DNA of 64,000 nt, taken from assembly GCF_037203765.1 (NCBI RefSeq), contig NZ_JBBCAS010000009.1:1-64000 (forward strand), read 5' to 3'. Shown here piece after piece: positions 28,570-37,157 of this stretch (within the stretch, counting starts at the first letter, position 1; every line of letters begins with the position of its first letter). Both the position numbers and the translations under genes were made by a program. The stretch is from Sediminicola sp037203765. GTDB taxonomy: Bacteria > Bacteroidota > Bacteroidia > Flavobacteriales > Flavobacteriaceae. The notes under the pieces are model-generated. The model did no database searches. It had not been told where the DNA came from and saw nothing but the letters and a program-made list of their open reading frames with translations.

Positions 28570-29085
28570 TTATTTTTCGGATAATGTCTTAAGGATTCCG
28601 GCCAATTTACCACCGCCAGACTTAAGTCCAGAGATAACGTTTTTAGCAGGCGACTGAAGCAATCCGATGATCTCTCCAATCATTTCTTCCTTAGATTTGA
28701 TATTGATCAAGGCTTCCAGGTTCTCATCCCCAACATAAACGGCCTCTTCAATATAAGCACCCTTTAATAATGGTTTAGTAGTTTTTTTCCTGAAGTTCTT
28801 TATCAATTTTGCTGGAGCGTTTCCTGTATCGGAGTACATGATGGAAGTGTTACCTACCAATACTCCTGGAAGCTCTCCAAAATCTTTTTCCGATGCATCC
28901 ATTGCTTTAGCAAGCAAGGTGTTTTTCACGACCGCTAATTTAATATTGGCTTTAAAACAAGCCCTTCTTAAATCTGATGTGGCCGAAGCATTCATACCAG
29001 AGATATCTGCCAAGTAAATAATGGAATTACTTCCTAACTGTGCAGTTAAATCTTGTATAACGTTCAATTTTTCTTCTCTTGTCAT
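28570..29085 (-). CDS. rplJ: 50S ribosomal protein L10
   Basis: 171 residues. Typical L10 features are the LRRACFKANIKLAVVKNTLLAKA rRNA-binding region, here split around residues 38-60, and the C-terminal helices that carry L12 dimers. It lies between rplA and rplL, the standard order. Confidence 0.97.
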   Translation of the reverse strand: MTREEKLNVIQDLTAQLGSNSIIYLADISGMNASATSDLRRACFKANIKLAVVKNTLLAKAMDASEKDFGELPGVLVGNTSIMYSDTGNAPAKLIKNFRKKTTKPLLKGAYIEEAVYVGDENLEALINIKSKEEMIGEIIGLLQSPAKNVISGLKSGGGKLAGILKTLSEK

Positions 29086-29107
29086 AATAAAAACTTTAAA
29101 CTAACAG

Positions 29108-29797
29108 TTATACTCCTTTAGGATCTAGTTGCACACTTGGGCTCATTGTACTAGACAAATAAATGCTCTTCATGTATACACCTTTCGCTGCCGCAGGTTT
29201 CATTTTGTTCAAAGTATCCAAAAGTTCTTTGGCATTGTCCGCTAATTTGTCCTCAGAGAAAGAAACTTTCCCTATGGCAGCGTGAACGATACCTGTTTTG
29301 TCAACTCTAAAATCAATCTTACCAGCCTTTACTTCTGCTACCGCTTTTGCGACATCCATAGTAACTGTTCCTGTCTTTGGATTGGGCATTAAGCCTCTAG
29401 GTCCCAATACTCTACCCAATGGTCCTAATTTACCCATAACACTTGGCATGGTGATGATCACATCAACATCGGTCCAACCGTTTTTGATTTTTTCCAAATA
29501 CTCATCCAACCCAACATAATCCGCACCGGCCTCTGTAGCCTCTGCTTCCTTGTCTGGTGTTACCAACGCCAAAACCTTAACATCCTTACCAGTTCCATGA
29601 GGAAGGGTAACAACACCACGTACCATTTGATTCGCTTTTCTTGGATCTACACCCAATCTTACGGCGATATCAACTGACGCGTCAAATTTTACGTTAGTTA
29701 TCTCTTTTACTAAAGCTGAAGCTTCTACCAAGGTATATAGCTTGTTTCTGTCTACCTTAGAAAGCGCTTCTTTTTGCTTTTTTGTTAATTTTGCCAT
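29108..29797 (-). CDS. rplA: 50S ribosomal protein L1
   Basis: 229 residues. The L1 signature GRVLGPRGLMPNPKTGTV is present near residue 125. It binds the 23S rRNA stalk at the E site. In many bacteria L1 also represses its own rplKA message; no leader structure for that was recognised here. Confidence 0.98.
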   Translation of the reverse strand: MAKLTKKQKEALSKVDRNKLYTLVEASALVKEITNVKFDASVDIAVRLGVDPRKANQMVRGVVTLPHGTGKDVKVLALVTPDKEAEATEAGADYVGLDEYLEKIKNGWTDVDVIITMPSVMGKLGPLGRVLGPRGLMPNPKTGTVTMDVAKAVAEVKAGKIDFRVDKTGIVHAAIGKVSFSEDKLADNAKELLDTLNKMKPAAAKGVYMKSIYLSSTMSPSVQLDPKGV

Positions 29798-29817
29798 TCT
29801 AAATTGCTTTTAAGATT

Positions 29818-30255
29818 TTAAAAAGGTTTGGTCCCTGAAACTTTTAAACCCATAGATCTAGCCGTACCCGCAACCATTGTCATTGCTGACTCTGGGGTAA
29901 AGGCGTTCAAATCCACCATTTTGTCATCAGCTATAGCTCTTATCTGTTCCCAGGTAACGCTAGCCACTTTGTTTCTGTTAGGTTCGCCAGATCCTTTTTT
30001 AATCTTAGCTGCTTCCATAAGTTGAATTGCCGCTGGCGGTGTCTTAACAACGAAGTCGAATGACTTGTCCTTAAATACCGTGATAACAACTGGCAATACT
30101 TTGCCTGGTTTATCCTGTGTACGAGCATTAAACTGCTTACAGAATTCCATGATGTTAACGCCGGCAGCACCTAAAGCGGGTCCAACCGGTGGCGACGGAT
30201 TCGCTGCACCTCCCCTAACTTGTAGTTTAACTACTTTACTTACTTCTTTTGCCAT
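29818..30255 (-). CDS. rplK: 50S ribosomal protein L11
   Basis: 145 residues. Contains the Pro-rich PSPPVGPALGAAGVNIMEFC segment and the C-terminal rRNA-binding domain. It forms the GTPase-associated centre with the L10/L12 stalk. 20 bp before rplA. Confidence 0.98.
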   Translation of the reverse strand: MAKEVSKVVKLQVRGGAANPSPPVGPALGAAGVNIMEFCKQFNARTQDKPGKVLPVVITVFKDKSFDFVVKTPPAAIQLMEAAKIKKGSGEPNRNKVASVTWEQIRAIADDKMVDLNAFTPESAMTMVAGTARSMGLKVSGTKPF

Positions 30256-30325
30256 TGTTTAAAATTAAATTGAAAGCGTGTCTTTTTTGGAAGCGACACT
30301 ACCTTATATATGTAACAATTCTTAC

Positions 30326-30877
30326 TTATACTTTTTCTACTTGCATATAGCTAAGTTCCAATGGGGTCTTTCTTCCGAAAATCTTCACCATTACCTCTAG
30401 CTTACGCTTTTCTTCATTTATCTTTTCAACGGTTCCATTGAACCCGTTGAACGGACCATCTATCACCTTGATAGTTTCTCCCAAAACGAATGGAATAGCA
30501 ACACTGTCCGTCGTTACGGCCAGTTCGTCTACTTTCCCCAACATTCTGTTTACTTCGGACTTTCTAAGTGGCACAGGATCTCCTCCTTTTGTTTCACCCA
30601 AAAATCCAATAACGTTCGTGATGGAACGTATAATATGGATCATCTCTCCACCCAAATTGGCTTTGATCATGATATAACCAGGAAAATATACCCTTTCCTT
30701 GTTTATTTTCTTACCATTTCTAACCTGAACCACCTTTTCTGTAGGAACAAGAACCTCTTCCAGGTAATCTTCAAAACCAAGTCTTGCAACTTCAGTTTCA
30801 ATATAACCCTTTATCTTGTTCTCCTGCCCACTAACAGCTCTGACCACATACCACTTTTTCTCCAATACTTCCGACAT
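30326..30877 (-). CDS. nusG: Transcription antitermination/elongation factor NusG
   Basis: 183 residues. The NGN domain (KKWYVVRAVSGQENKIKGYI at the start, then VYFPGYIMIKA) is followed by a KOW domain with VIDGPFNGFNGTVEKINEEK. It couples RNA polymerase to Rho or the ribosome. 9 bp after secE. Confidence 0.97.
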   Translation of the reverse strand: MSEVLEKKWYVVRAVSGQENKIKGYIETEVARLGFEDYLEEVLVPTEKVVQVRNGKKINKERVYFPGYIMIKANLGGEMIHIIRSITNVIGFLGETKGGDPVPLRKSEVNRMLGKVDELAVTTDSVAIPFVLGETIKVIDGPFNGFNGTVEKINEEKRKLEVMVKIFGRKTPLELSYMQVEKV

Positions 30878-30886
30878 AGGTATGAT

Positions 30887-31075
30887 TTAGTTGATTACTT
30901 TTGTGAAATACAATTGGATCAATTCTCCAAAAAGACTGTCAACACCCCAAGTAGCCAATGCAAAAATAATTGAGAACACCGCTACGATCACCATCAGATT
31001 TGATGACTCCGCTCTAGGAGGGAGAGTAACATTGTTCTTAAGCTCTTCAACGGATTCCTTTATATAAGTCAACAT
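30887..31075 (-). CDS. secE: Preprotein translocase subunit SecE
   Basis: 62 residues with one C-terminal membrane helix (about 26-46) after the amphipathic helix YIKESVEELKNNVTLPP. This is the short, single-span form. It works with SecY/SecG in the inner membrane. Confidence 0.95.
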   Translation of the reverse strand: MLTYIKESVEELKNNVTLPPRAESSNLMVIVAVFSIIFALATWGVDSLFGELIQLYFTKVIN

Positions 31076-31252
31076 GCTGCGAAAGGTTTTCTATAGTTCT
31101 TAAAATATTAGTTGAAAAACAACCTAATAGATTTTTTTGATTCAGAGAAGCAATTTCAATTACATTGAATGAATGATCTTACCAACCCTTTATCACTCGT
31201 TTAATTTTCCAAATTGGGACGACACATAACGATTTTCCCACTTTAACATTCG

Positions 31253-31325
31253 CACGGGAGGAGAGACTCGAACTCCCGACACCTGGTTTTGGAGACCAGT
31301 GCTCTACCAACTGAGCTACACCCGT
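31253..31325 (-). tRNA. tRNA-Trp (anticodon CCA)
   Basis: 73-nt cloverleaf with anticodon loop CTCCAAA and T-loop TTCGAGT. The 3' CCA is not encoded. Position 6/67 of the acceptor stem reads as a U-U mismatch. Lies between tuf and secE. Confidence 0.95.
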
Positions 31326-31334
31326 TTATATTTA

Positions 31335-31372
31335 CACTGAAAGGTATCCTGTATTACAGGACACCCTCAGTG
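31335..31372 (-). other. Hairpin between tuf and tRNA-Trp
   Basis: Two stacked 6-bp stems, CACTGA/TCAGTG and TCCTGT/ACAGGA. No T-run follows on the minus strand, so a processing signal seems likelier than a terminator. Confidence 0.5.
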
Positions 31373-31389
31373 CAATATTTATAATATGA

Positions 31390-32577
31390 TTAATCTAAAA
31401 TCTCAGTTACCTGACCAGCACCTACCGTTCTACCACCTTCACGGATTGCGAAACGTAAACCAACATTCAATGCGATCGGAGACAATAAATCAACAGTAAT
31501 GGTTAAGTTATCACCAGGCATTACCATTTCAACACCTTCTGGAAGATTGATAGTTCCAGTTACGTCAGTTGTTCTTACGTAGAACTGAGGACGGTAGTTG
31601 TTGTGGAATGGTGTGTGACGACCACCTTCTTCTTTTTTCAGAACGTAAACCTCAGCTTTGAATTTAGCGTGTGGCTTAACAGAACCTGGCTTACAGATAA
31701 CCATACCTCTTTTGATCTGAGATTTTTCAATACCTCTCAAAAGGATACCAACGTTATCACCAGCTTCACCTCTATCCAATATCTTACGGAACATCTCTAC
31801 TCCAGTAATAGTTGAATTCAATTTCTCAGCACCCATACCGATGATCTCAACTGGATCTCCAGTGTTCGCAACTCCTGTTTCGATACGACCTGTAGCAACA
31901 GTTCCACGACCAGTAATTGTAAATACATCTTCAACAGGCATCAAGAAAGGCTTATCAACATCTCTTTCTGGCAATTCAATCCAGTTATCAACAGCTTCCA
32001 TCAAGGACATAACTGTATCAACCCATTTTTGCTCACCGTTAAGTGCTCCAAGGGCAGAACCAGCGATTACAGGTCCATTGTCACCATCGTACTCATAGAA
32101 AGAAAGCAATTCACGTACTTCCATTTCAACAAGCTCCAATAATTCCTCATCATCAACCATATCCACTTTGTTCATGAATACAACGATTCTTGGAATACCT
32201 ACCTGACGACCCAAAAGGATGTGCTCACGAGTCTGTGGCATTGGACCATCTGTAGCAGCAACAACCAAAATAGCACCGTCCATTTGGGCAGCACCAGTAA
32301 CCATGTTCTTTACGTAATCCGCGTGACCAGGACAGTCAACGTGAGCGTAATGACGGTTTGCAGTTGAATATTCTACGTGTGATGTGTTGATAGTAATACC
32401 TCTTTCTTTTTCTTCAGGAGCGTTGTCGATAGAATCGAAACTTCTCATTTCAGAAAGACCTGCGTTTGCCAAAACAGTTGTAATAGCAGCAGTCAATGTA
32501 GTTTTACCGTGATCTACGTGTCCAATAGTACCTATATTTAAGTGCGGTTTGGAACGATCGAAAGTTTCCTTTGCCAT
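31390..32577 (-). CDS. tuf: Elongation factor Tu
   Basis: 395 residues. P-loop GHVDHGKTTLTAA, switch II DCPGHADY and NKVD are all present, and the C-terminal domains II and III are complete. It delivers aminoacyl-tRNA to the ribosome. It is downstream of four tRNA genes, in the same order as the thrU-tyrU-glyT-thrT-tufB operon of E. coli. Confidence 0.98.
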   Translation of the reverse strand: MAKETFDRSKPHLNIGTIGHVDHGKTTLTAAITTVLANAGLSEMRSFDSIDNAPEEKERGITINTSHVEYSTANRHYAHVDCPGHADYVKNMVTGAAQMDGAILVVAATDGPMPQTREHILLGRQVGIPRIVVFMNKVDMVDDEELLELVEMEVRELLSFYEYDGDNGPVIAGSALGALNGEQKWVDTVMSLMEAVDNWIELPERDVDKPFLMPVEDVFTITGRGTVATGRIETGVANTGDPVEIIGMGAEKLNSTITGVEMFRKILDRGEAGDNVGILLRGIEKSQIKRGMVICKPGSVKPHAKFKAEVYVLKKEEGGRHTPFHNNYRPQFYVRTTDVTGTINLPEGVEMVMPGDNLTITVDLLSPIALNVGLRFAIREGGRTVGAGQVTEILD

Positions 32578-32631
32578 GTTTAATGAATTTTAATCTTAGT
32601 TTATATTAGTGTACAAATTATGCCTTGAATG

Positions 32632-32703
32632 AGCCAATGATGAGATTTGAACTCATGACCTCTTCCTTACCAAGGAAACGCTCTACCCCTGAGCTACACC
32701 GGC
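32632..32703 (-). tRNA. tRNA-Thr (anticodon GGT)
   Basis: 72-nt cloverleaf, anticodon loop TTGGTAA, T-loop TTCAAAT, no encoded CCA. 54 bp before tuf. The 177-bp spacer on its 5' side holds no gene I can recognise. Confidence 0.95.
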
Positions 32704-32880
32704 GTCTTTAAGTCTTATAGTCAGTTATAACCAAAACTTAATACTATAACCAAAAACTCAAAGTAAAGCGCAGCAGGGCTTCACCCCTACCTCGCTCCGA
32801 ACAAGATGCCGAACATCAAGTCCATTTAATCCCAATTGCCTAAAGCCCCAGTAAAGGAGCTATTTGCAATTAAAATTTAG

Positions 32881-32953
32881 AGCGGGAGACCGGGTTCGAA
32901 CCGGCGACATTCAGCTTGGAAGGCTGACGCTCTACCAACTGAGCTACTCCCGC
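32881..32953 (-). tRNA. tRNA-Gly (anticodon TCC)
   Basis: 73-nt cloverleaf, anticodon loop CTTCCAA, T-loop TTCGAAC, no encoded CCA. A small TTTTTAGG/CCTAAAAA hairpin (32961-32980) lies just upstream, in the spacer to tRNA-Tyr. Confidence 0.96.
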
Positions 32954-33046
32954 ATTTTAATTTTTAGGCAAACCTAAAAATTTATTTCATAATTTCAAAA
33001 ACAAACGTTCTGTATTTTCATACAAAGACCCTTTTAAGTCTTTTTG

Positions 33047-33128
<82 letters not shown>

Positions 33129-33152
33129 AATCCATTATTTTAAGAACTTAAG

Positions 33153-33226
33153 AGCCGATAGAGGGACTCGAACCCACGACCTGCTGATTACAAATCAGCT
33201 GCTCTAGCCAGCTGAGCTACATCGGC
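33153..33226 (-). tRNA. tRNA-Thr (anticodon TGT)
   Basis: 74-nt cloverleaf, anticodon loop TTTGTAA, T-loop TTCGAGT, no encoded CCA. First gene of the tRNA-tuf unit. Confidence 0.96.
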
Positions 33227-33249
33227 TTTTTACTTCCTTTTTCTTTCAC

Positions 33250-33276
33250 AAAAAAGTCCGCTATTTCTAACGGACT
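33250..33276 (-). terminator. Terminator of the hpf transcript
   Basis: AGTCCG/CGGACT stem with a 10-nt loop followed on the minus strand by six T. It lies about 50 bp after the hpf stop and overlaps the predicted start of the tRNA transcript. Confidence 0.7.
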
Positions 33277-33277
33277 G

Positions 33278-33307
33278 CAAATGTATACGTTTTTTTAATT
33301 ATTCAAA
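33278..33307 (-). promoter_or_regulatory. Promoter of the tRNA-tuf operon
   Basis: TTTG (33307-33304), 18 bp, then TACATTTG (33285-33278), a near-perfect Bacteroidota promoter about 50 bp before tRNA-Thr(TGT). Confidence 0.7.
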
Positions 33308-33328
33308 ACATTTTTTGAAAAATTTTAA

Positions 33329-33631
33329 TCAAACTTGTGCTTTTAATTTTTCCTTGCGTTTCACCAATTTTCTTTCCAATGAACTAGATGCCACATCCAC
33401 AGCCTCTTCGAAAGATTTACATTGCTTTTTTACTATGAATTGATCTTTGGGTACCTGAACCTTAATCTCAACAATTTTATTCTCTTTGGAACTTGTATTT
33501 TGCACTTTTAAGTAGACCTCGGAACTTATGATCTTATCATAAAAAAGATCCAACTTATTCAATCTGGACTGAACAAAGTCGATCAACTTTCCTTCCGCAT
33601 TAAAATTAACGGATTGAACATTTACTTTCAT
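33329..33631 (-). CDS. hpf: Ribosome hibernation promoting factor / RaiA family
   Basis: 100 residues, the short form. Matches the sigma-54-modulation/S30AE family: MKVNVQSVNFNAEGKLIDFV start, a KIVEIKVQVPKDQF strand, and a basic C-terminal helix ERKLVKRKEKLKAQ. It binds the small subunit and helps form inactive ribosomes in stationary phase. 46 bp after xerC, probably co-transcribed. Confidence 0.9.
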   Translation of the reverse strand: MKVNVQSVNFNAEGKLIDFVQSRLNKLDLFYDKIISSEVYLKVQNTSSKENKIVEIKVQVPKDQFIVKKQCKSFEEAVDVASSSLERKLVKRKEKLKAQV

Positions 33632-33677
33632 AGGCTGAAATTTTAAAAATTAAACATTGAAAAAAAAGAATATCGTA

Positions 33678-34568
33678 CTATTTCTTATTTCTTGGATGGG
33701 AAGTGAAATGTACTTTTTTAAGTTCGGCAATACTGTTGTGGGTGTATACCTGTGTAGAGGCTAAACTTGAATGACCCAATAATTCCTTGACCGAATTTAA
33801 ATCTGCACCCTTGTTGAGCAAGTGAGTCGCAAATGTATGCCTCAATATATGCGGACTCTTCTTTACCTTGGAGGACACCTCACTAAAATACCGATTTATA
33901 ATTCTATAAACAAGGGTTTCATATATTTTATTGCCCCCCTTGGCCAAAAAGACAAAGTCCTTGTCCGTAATTACCTCCAAAGTGTTTCTGTAGTCGAAAT
34001 AGCTATGGAACAGCTCCTGCGTAGAGGACAGCAAAGGCAAGATACGCTCCTTGCTCCTCTTGCCCAATACCTTGAGGGATTTGCCCGAAAAATTTACATG
34101 GGCCATCTTTAAATTTACCAATTCGGCCCGTCTGATCCCTGAGGTATACAAAAGTGCCACAATCAACTTGTCCCGCGCTCCCTCAAAATCATTGGAATAG
34201 GAGATCTGCTGCAAGACATTTTCCATTTCCGTTTCCGAAAACGGTATCTCCACTTTCTTGGCTGTTTTTAAGGCGGTGTGTTTCGCCAACGGATTGGCCG
34301 CGATGCGACCAATGCGCAAAAGAAATTTATAATACGCCTTCAAAGAAGCTATTTTACGATTGATAGTCCTATTGGACACCTTGGAGTCCACCAAATGAAC
34401 GATCCAACTTCTTATAAGGCTATAATTGGCACCATCAATGTCATCCAGTGAAAATTCTTTCGAGCAAAACAAAGACCACTCTGCCAAATCGGTCCTATAG
34501 GCCGTAACCGTATGGGGAGAATATTTCCGTTCCAGGGAGAGATATTCTAAAAAAGATGGAATGGACAT
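33678..34568 (-). CDS. xerC: Tyrosine recombinase XerC-like
   Basis: 296 residues, normal for Xer proteins. The SAM-like N-terminal core-binding domain (FLEYLSLERKYSPHTVTAYR) is followed by the catalytic domain. Catalytic residues are visible: Arg in TSGIRRAELV, Lys in VLGKRSKER, the His-x-x-Arg box HILRHTFATHLL, His in LLGHSSLASTQVYTH and its terminal Tyr. It resolves chromosome dimers. No integron or phage context, so a housekeeping Xer enzyme. Confidence 0.92.
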   Translation of the reverse strand: MSIPSFLEYLSLERKYSPHTVTAYRTDLAEWSLFCSKEFSLDDIDGANYSLIRSWIVHLVDSKVSNRTINRKIASLKAYYKFLLRIGRIAANPLAKHTALKTAKKVEIPFSETEMENVLQQISYSNDFEGARDKLIVALLYTSGIRRAELVNLKMAHVNFSGKSLKVLGKRSKERILPLLSSTQELFHSYFDYRNTLEVITDKDFVFLAKGGNKIYETLVYRIINRYFSEVSSKVKKSPHILRHTFATHLLNKGADLNSVKELLGHSSLASTQVYTHNSIAELKKVHFTSHPRNKK

Positions 34569-34615
34569 AGGTAAACTTTAAGAGCTAAGTTACCATTTTA
34601 ATGAGAGGAATGGGC

Positions 34616-34653
34616 ATAAAAAAAGAGAATCCCGCTTACTGCAGGATTCTCTT
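34616..34653 (-). terminator. Terminator of rpsU
   Basis: A 10-bp stem AAGAGAATCC/GGATTCTCTT with an 11-nt loop, followed on the minus strand by about seven T. It separates rpsU from xerC. Confidence 0.85.
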
Positions 34654-34673
34654 ACTTATCTCGTTCCAAGGAA

Positions 34674-34868
34674 CTATATCTCTTCTTGATCTCTAAGACC
34701 TTGGATATATTGTGCTTTTTGGATTTGAGCTCTGCGCTCAACAGAAGGCTTGGTAAACGCCTGACGCTTTCTCAACTGACGCATAGTACCAGTCTTATCA
34801 AACTTTCGCTTGAAACGCTTTAGCGGCCTATCTATATTCTCTCCTTCTTTAATTGGTATAATTAACAT
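34674..34868 (-). CDS. rpsU: 30S ribosomal protein S21
   Basis: 64 residues, strongly basic, with the family pattern IDRPLKRFKRKFDKTGTMRQLRKRQ. In Flavobacteriia S21 takes part in hiding the anti-Shine-Dalgarno end of 16S rRNA, and its own message is exceptional in having a strong Shine-Dalgarno site. That site is present here. Single-gene unit with its own promoter and terminator. Confidence 0.96.
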   Translation of the reverse strand: MLIIPIKEGENIDRPLKRFKRKFDKTGTMRQLRKRQAFTKPSVERRAQIQKAQYIQGLRDQEEI

Positions 34869-34876
34869 AAGCTTTA

Positions 34877-34883
34877 ACCTCCT
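34877..34883 (-). promoter_or_regulatory. Strong Shine-Dalgarno site of rpsU
   Basis: AGGAGGT lies 8 nt before the ATG (9 nt from the end of GGAGG). Most other genes here lack such a site, so it probably reflects S21 autoregulation. Confidence 0.8.
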
Positions 34884-34906
34884 CTCTTTTGTGATTTTTA
34901 AGGTTG

Positions 34907-34936
34907 CAAATATAGGAACAAAATCCGATTGGACAA
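34907..34936 (-). promoter_or_regulatory. Promoter of rpsU
   Basis: TTG (34936-34934), 19 bp, then TATATTTG (34914-34907): a consensus Bacteroidota promoter, giving a leader of roughly 30 nt. Confidence 0.75.
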
Positions 34937-35059
34937 CCTAATTTTAAATAAAAAATCCAAATCACCTGTTTTCGCCGGTTTTATGGTCACCAAAACTTCA
35001 CAACACCCTAGATTGCCTCAATTTCTTGAATCCGCTATGGGTTGAAAAATAGCTTGACT

Positions 35060-36229
35060 TCAAACTGTTGCCGGCTTGTATTTCTTCTTATCGATAACCA
35101 TCTTGGCAATAATTTCCCTGAGTATTTCAGAGGTCCCACCGCCAATTGGCCCTAATCTACTGTCCCTAAAATTACGCGCCATAGGATAATCCTCTATATA
35201 GCCATAACCTCCCAGAAACTGCACACACTCATAAGCAACCTCATCGGCCATCTTGGTGGATTTCAACTTGGAAATAGTGGCTTCCTTAACAACGTACTGC
35301 CCTTTGTCCAAACGATAGGCAACGGAGTAGTTATACTCCTTGCACATGTCTATATCCCCGTACAGATCTGCTATCCTATGTCTTAAGGCCTGGAATTTGT
35401 TTATTGACTTTCCGAAGGCCTCCCTTTCCGACATGTATTTTAAGGCATAATCCAAAACGTGTTCTGATCTGGCATGGGCATTGATTCCCATAATCAAACG
35501 CTCCAGGGCAAAGTGCTGCATGATATAGGAGAATCCCATATTTTCCTCTCCCATGAGATTCTCCACTGGAATTTTCACATTATCGAAAGCCAGCTCGGCC
35601 GTATCCGAGGCACGCCATCCCAATTTGTTCAATTTACTGGCCGTTACCCCTTCACTTTTCCTATCGACTACGAAAATGCTAATTCCTTTGTTGCCAAGTG
35701 AAGTATCTGTCTTGGCCGCAACAATCATGTAGTCAGCATAAACTCCATTGGTGATAAAGGTTTTGGATCCATTTAAAATATAATGATCCCCTTCCCTCAC
35801 AGCAGTTGATCGCATGGCGGCAACATCACTGCCTCCAAAAGGTTCTGTAATGCACAAACAACCAATTTTTTCACCATCAACACTTGGCCTTAAATATCTT
35901 TCCTTGATATTATCATCAGCTTCCTTGTTCAAGTGGGTCATGGCCAGATAAGCGTGTGCCCAAATGGCAGCTGCAAATCCTCCGGAATTTATCTTTTGCA
36001 ATTCCTCCAATAAAATAACCGTGTAAAACAGGTCCAAGCCCAATCCTCCATCTTCTTCTGGGGTAGCGAGGCCAAAATAGCCCATATCGCCAAATTTTTT
36101 CCAGATGAACCTTTCTATGGTCCCTGTTTCCTCCCATTTATCAATATGGGGAACAACTTCTTTTTGTAAAAAGTCTTTCAGGCTCTGCCTGAATAATTGA
36201 TGTTCTTCAGTGAAGTACATACTTTGCAT
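35060..36229 (-). CDS. Acyl-CoA dehydrogenase family protein
   Basis: 389 residues from the ATG at 36229; MYFTEEHQ at 36220 is an alternative, and an upstream TTG at 36271 would run into the previous gene. FAD-binding signature CLCITEPFGGSDVAAMRSTA and C-terminal QFLGGYGYIEDYPMARNFRD are present. The usual catalytic Glu site reads GGGTSEI, while HFALERL supplies a Glu where long-chain and isovaleryl-type enzymes carry theirs. It oxidises an acyl-CoA to the enoyl-CoA; the substrate cannot be told. 10 bp after the ComEA-like gene. Confidence 0.9.
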   Translation of the reverse strand: MQSMYFTEEHQLFRQSLKDFLQKEVVPHIDKWEETGTIERFIWKKFGDMGYFGLATPEEDGGLGLDLFYTVILLEELQKINSGGFAAAIWAHAYLAMTHLNKEADDNIKERYLRPSVDGEKIGCLCITEPFGGSDVAAMRSTAVREGDHYILNGSKTFITNGVYADYMIVAAKTDTSLGNKGISIFVVDRKSEGVTASKLNKLGWRASDTAELAFDNVKIPVENLMGEENMGFSYIMQHFALERLIMGINAHARSEHVLDYALKYMSEREAFGKSINKFQALRHRIADLYGDIDMCKEYNYSVAYRLDKGQYVVKEATISKLKSTKMADEVAYECVQFLGGYGYIEDYPMARNFRDSRLGPIGGGTSEILREIIAKMVIDKKKYKPATV

Positions 36230-36239
36230 AGCGTTTTTT

Positions 36240-37157
36240 TTATAATGACAAATATAATTTAATTCTATCAATCTTTTCCTCAGGAAAACCTTGTATTTCT
36301 GTTAATTCCTCAAAACTGGCAATCCCCCCCTTTCTATCGCGATAGGCAACTATGGCCCTGGATAAATTGAACGGAATATAGACCAATTGGGCCAGTTCAT
36401 CACTGGAAGCGGTGTTCAGATCAATTTTGGTGATCTCTGGTATGGTCAACAACCCAAAACGGGCCAATACCCTATCGGCCACCTCCTTTTCCAGGCCATA
36501 CACATCGTACAATTGTTCCTCAACCAAAAAACCGCCCAAGCGATTCCGAAATTTAATGATTCGTGCAGACAGCTTTTCTCCGATTCCACGGACTAGTTTT
36601 AGCTCGTCGGCGGAAACGGTATTAAGATCCCTGGATGCTACCTGAATTTTATCGTTGGAACCAGCCCGTGGCTTTCCTCCCCCGGACGCCTCGCTTTTAC
36701 TTCTTCGCGTCCATTCCGGAAATTTAAAATAAGGGGAAAAAGTATTCAATAAGGAGTCACTTACCTGGGTGACCTCTTGAAAATCGGAAATGGTGTTGAC
36801 AAATCTGCCTTGGGATCTAAAGTTATGAAGCCTATCTATTTCCTCGGGGCTCATACCCAACACATAGCCCTTATGGTCCGTTATGAAATTTGGATTGAAT
36901 GGATACATGGCGATCGTGTCCTTAGCCGACCGCAACTCTTCCACCTTTTCTTGCAAATTACTGTCGGGTACCAAGGAACCTTCTAGAGGAGTAGGATAGA
37001 TTTGAAGATAAAAGTACCCCACCTGTAGTAGCAATATGATAGCCAATAAAAAGAACATCCCATTTCGTTCCTGTTTGCTGAACTTAAAATGGGATGTCCT
37101 ATCTTTTTTACTCAAACTATATGTTTTATTTCTCCTGCCTGATTTCCACGTCATCAT
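36240..37157 (-). CDS. ComEA-like helix-hairpin-helix membrane protein
   Basis: 305 residues with a basic N-terminus, one membrane helix (about 34-52) and, from about residue 75, three helix-hairpin-helix motifs. The last two start DLNTVSADELKLVRGIGEKL and DLNTASSDELAQLVYIPF. Such motifs bind DNA without sequence specificity, and ComEA does so in natural transformation, but no other competence gene is near. The first 32 nt overlap the end of the small transporter-subunit gene; a later start would remove the overlap. Confidence 0.8.
   Translation of the reverse strand: MMTWKSGRRNKTYSLSKKDRTSHFKFSKQERNGMFFLLAIILLLQVGYFYLQIYPTPLEGSLVPDSNLQEKVEELRSAKDTIAMYPFNPNFITDHKGYVLGMSPEEIDRLHNFRSQGRFVNTISDFQEVTQVSDSLLNTFSPYFKFPEWTRRSKSEASGGGKPRAGSNDKIQVASRDLNTVSADELKLVRGIGEKLSARIIKFRNRLGGFLVEEQLYDVYGLEKEVADRVLARFGLLTIPEITKIDLNTASSDELAQLVYIPFNLSRAIVAYRDRKGGIASFEELTEIQGFPEEKIDRIKLYLSL

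Noticed and set aside
33678..34568. Tyrosine recombinase as sign of a mobile element
   Set aside because: It stands among rpsU, hpf and tRNA genes with no attachment repeats or phage genes, which fits chromosomal XerC.
36230..36271. TTG-started extension of the acyl-CoA dehydrogenase
   Set aside because: It would overlap the preceding ComEA-like gene and add residues not seen in the family.
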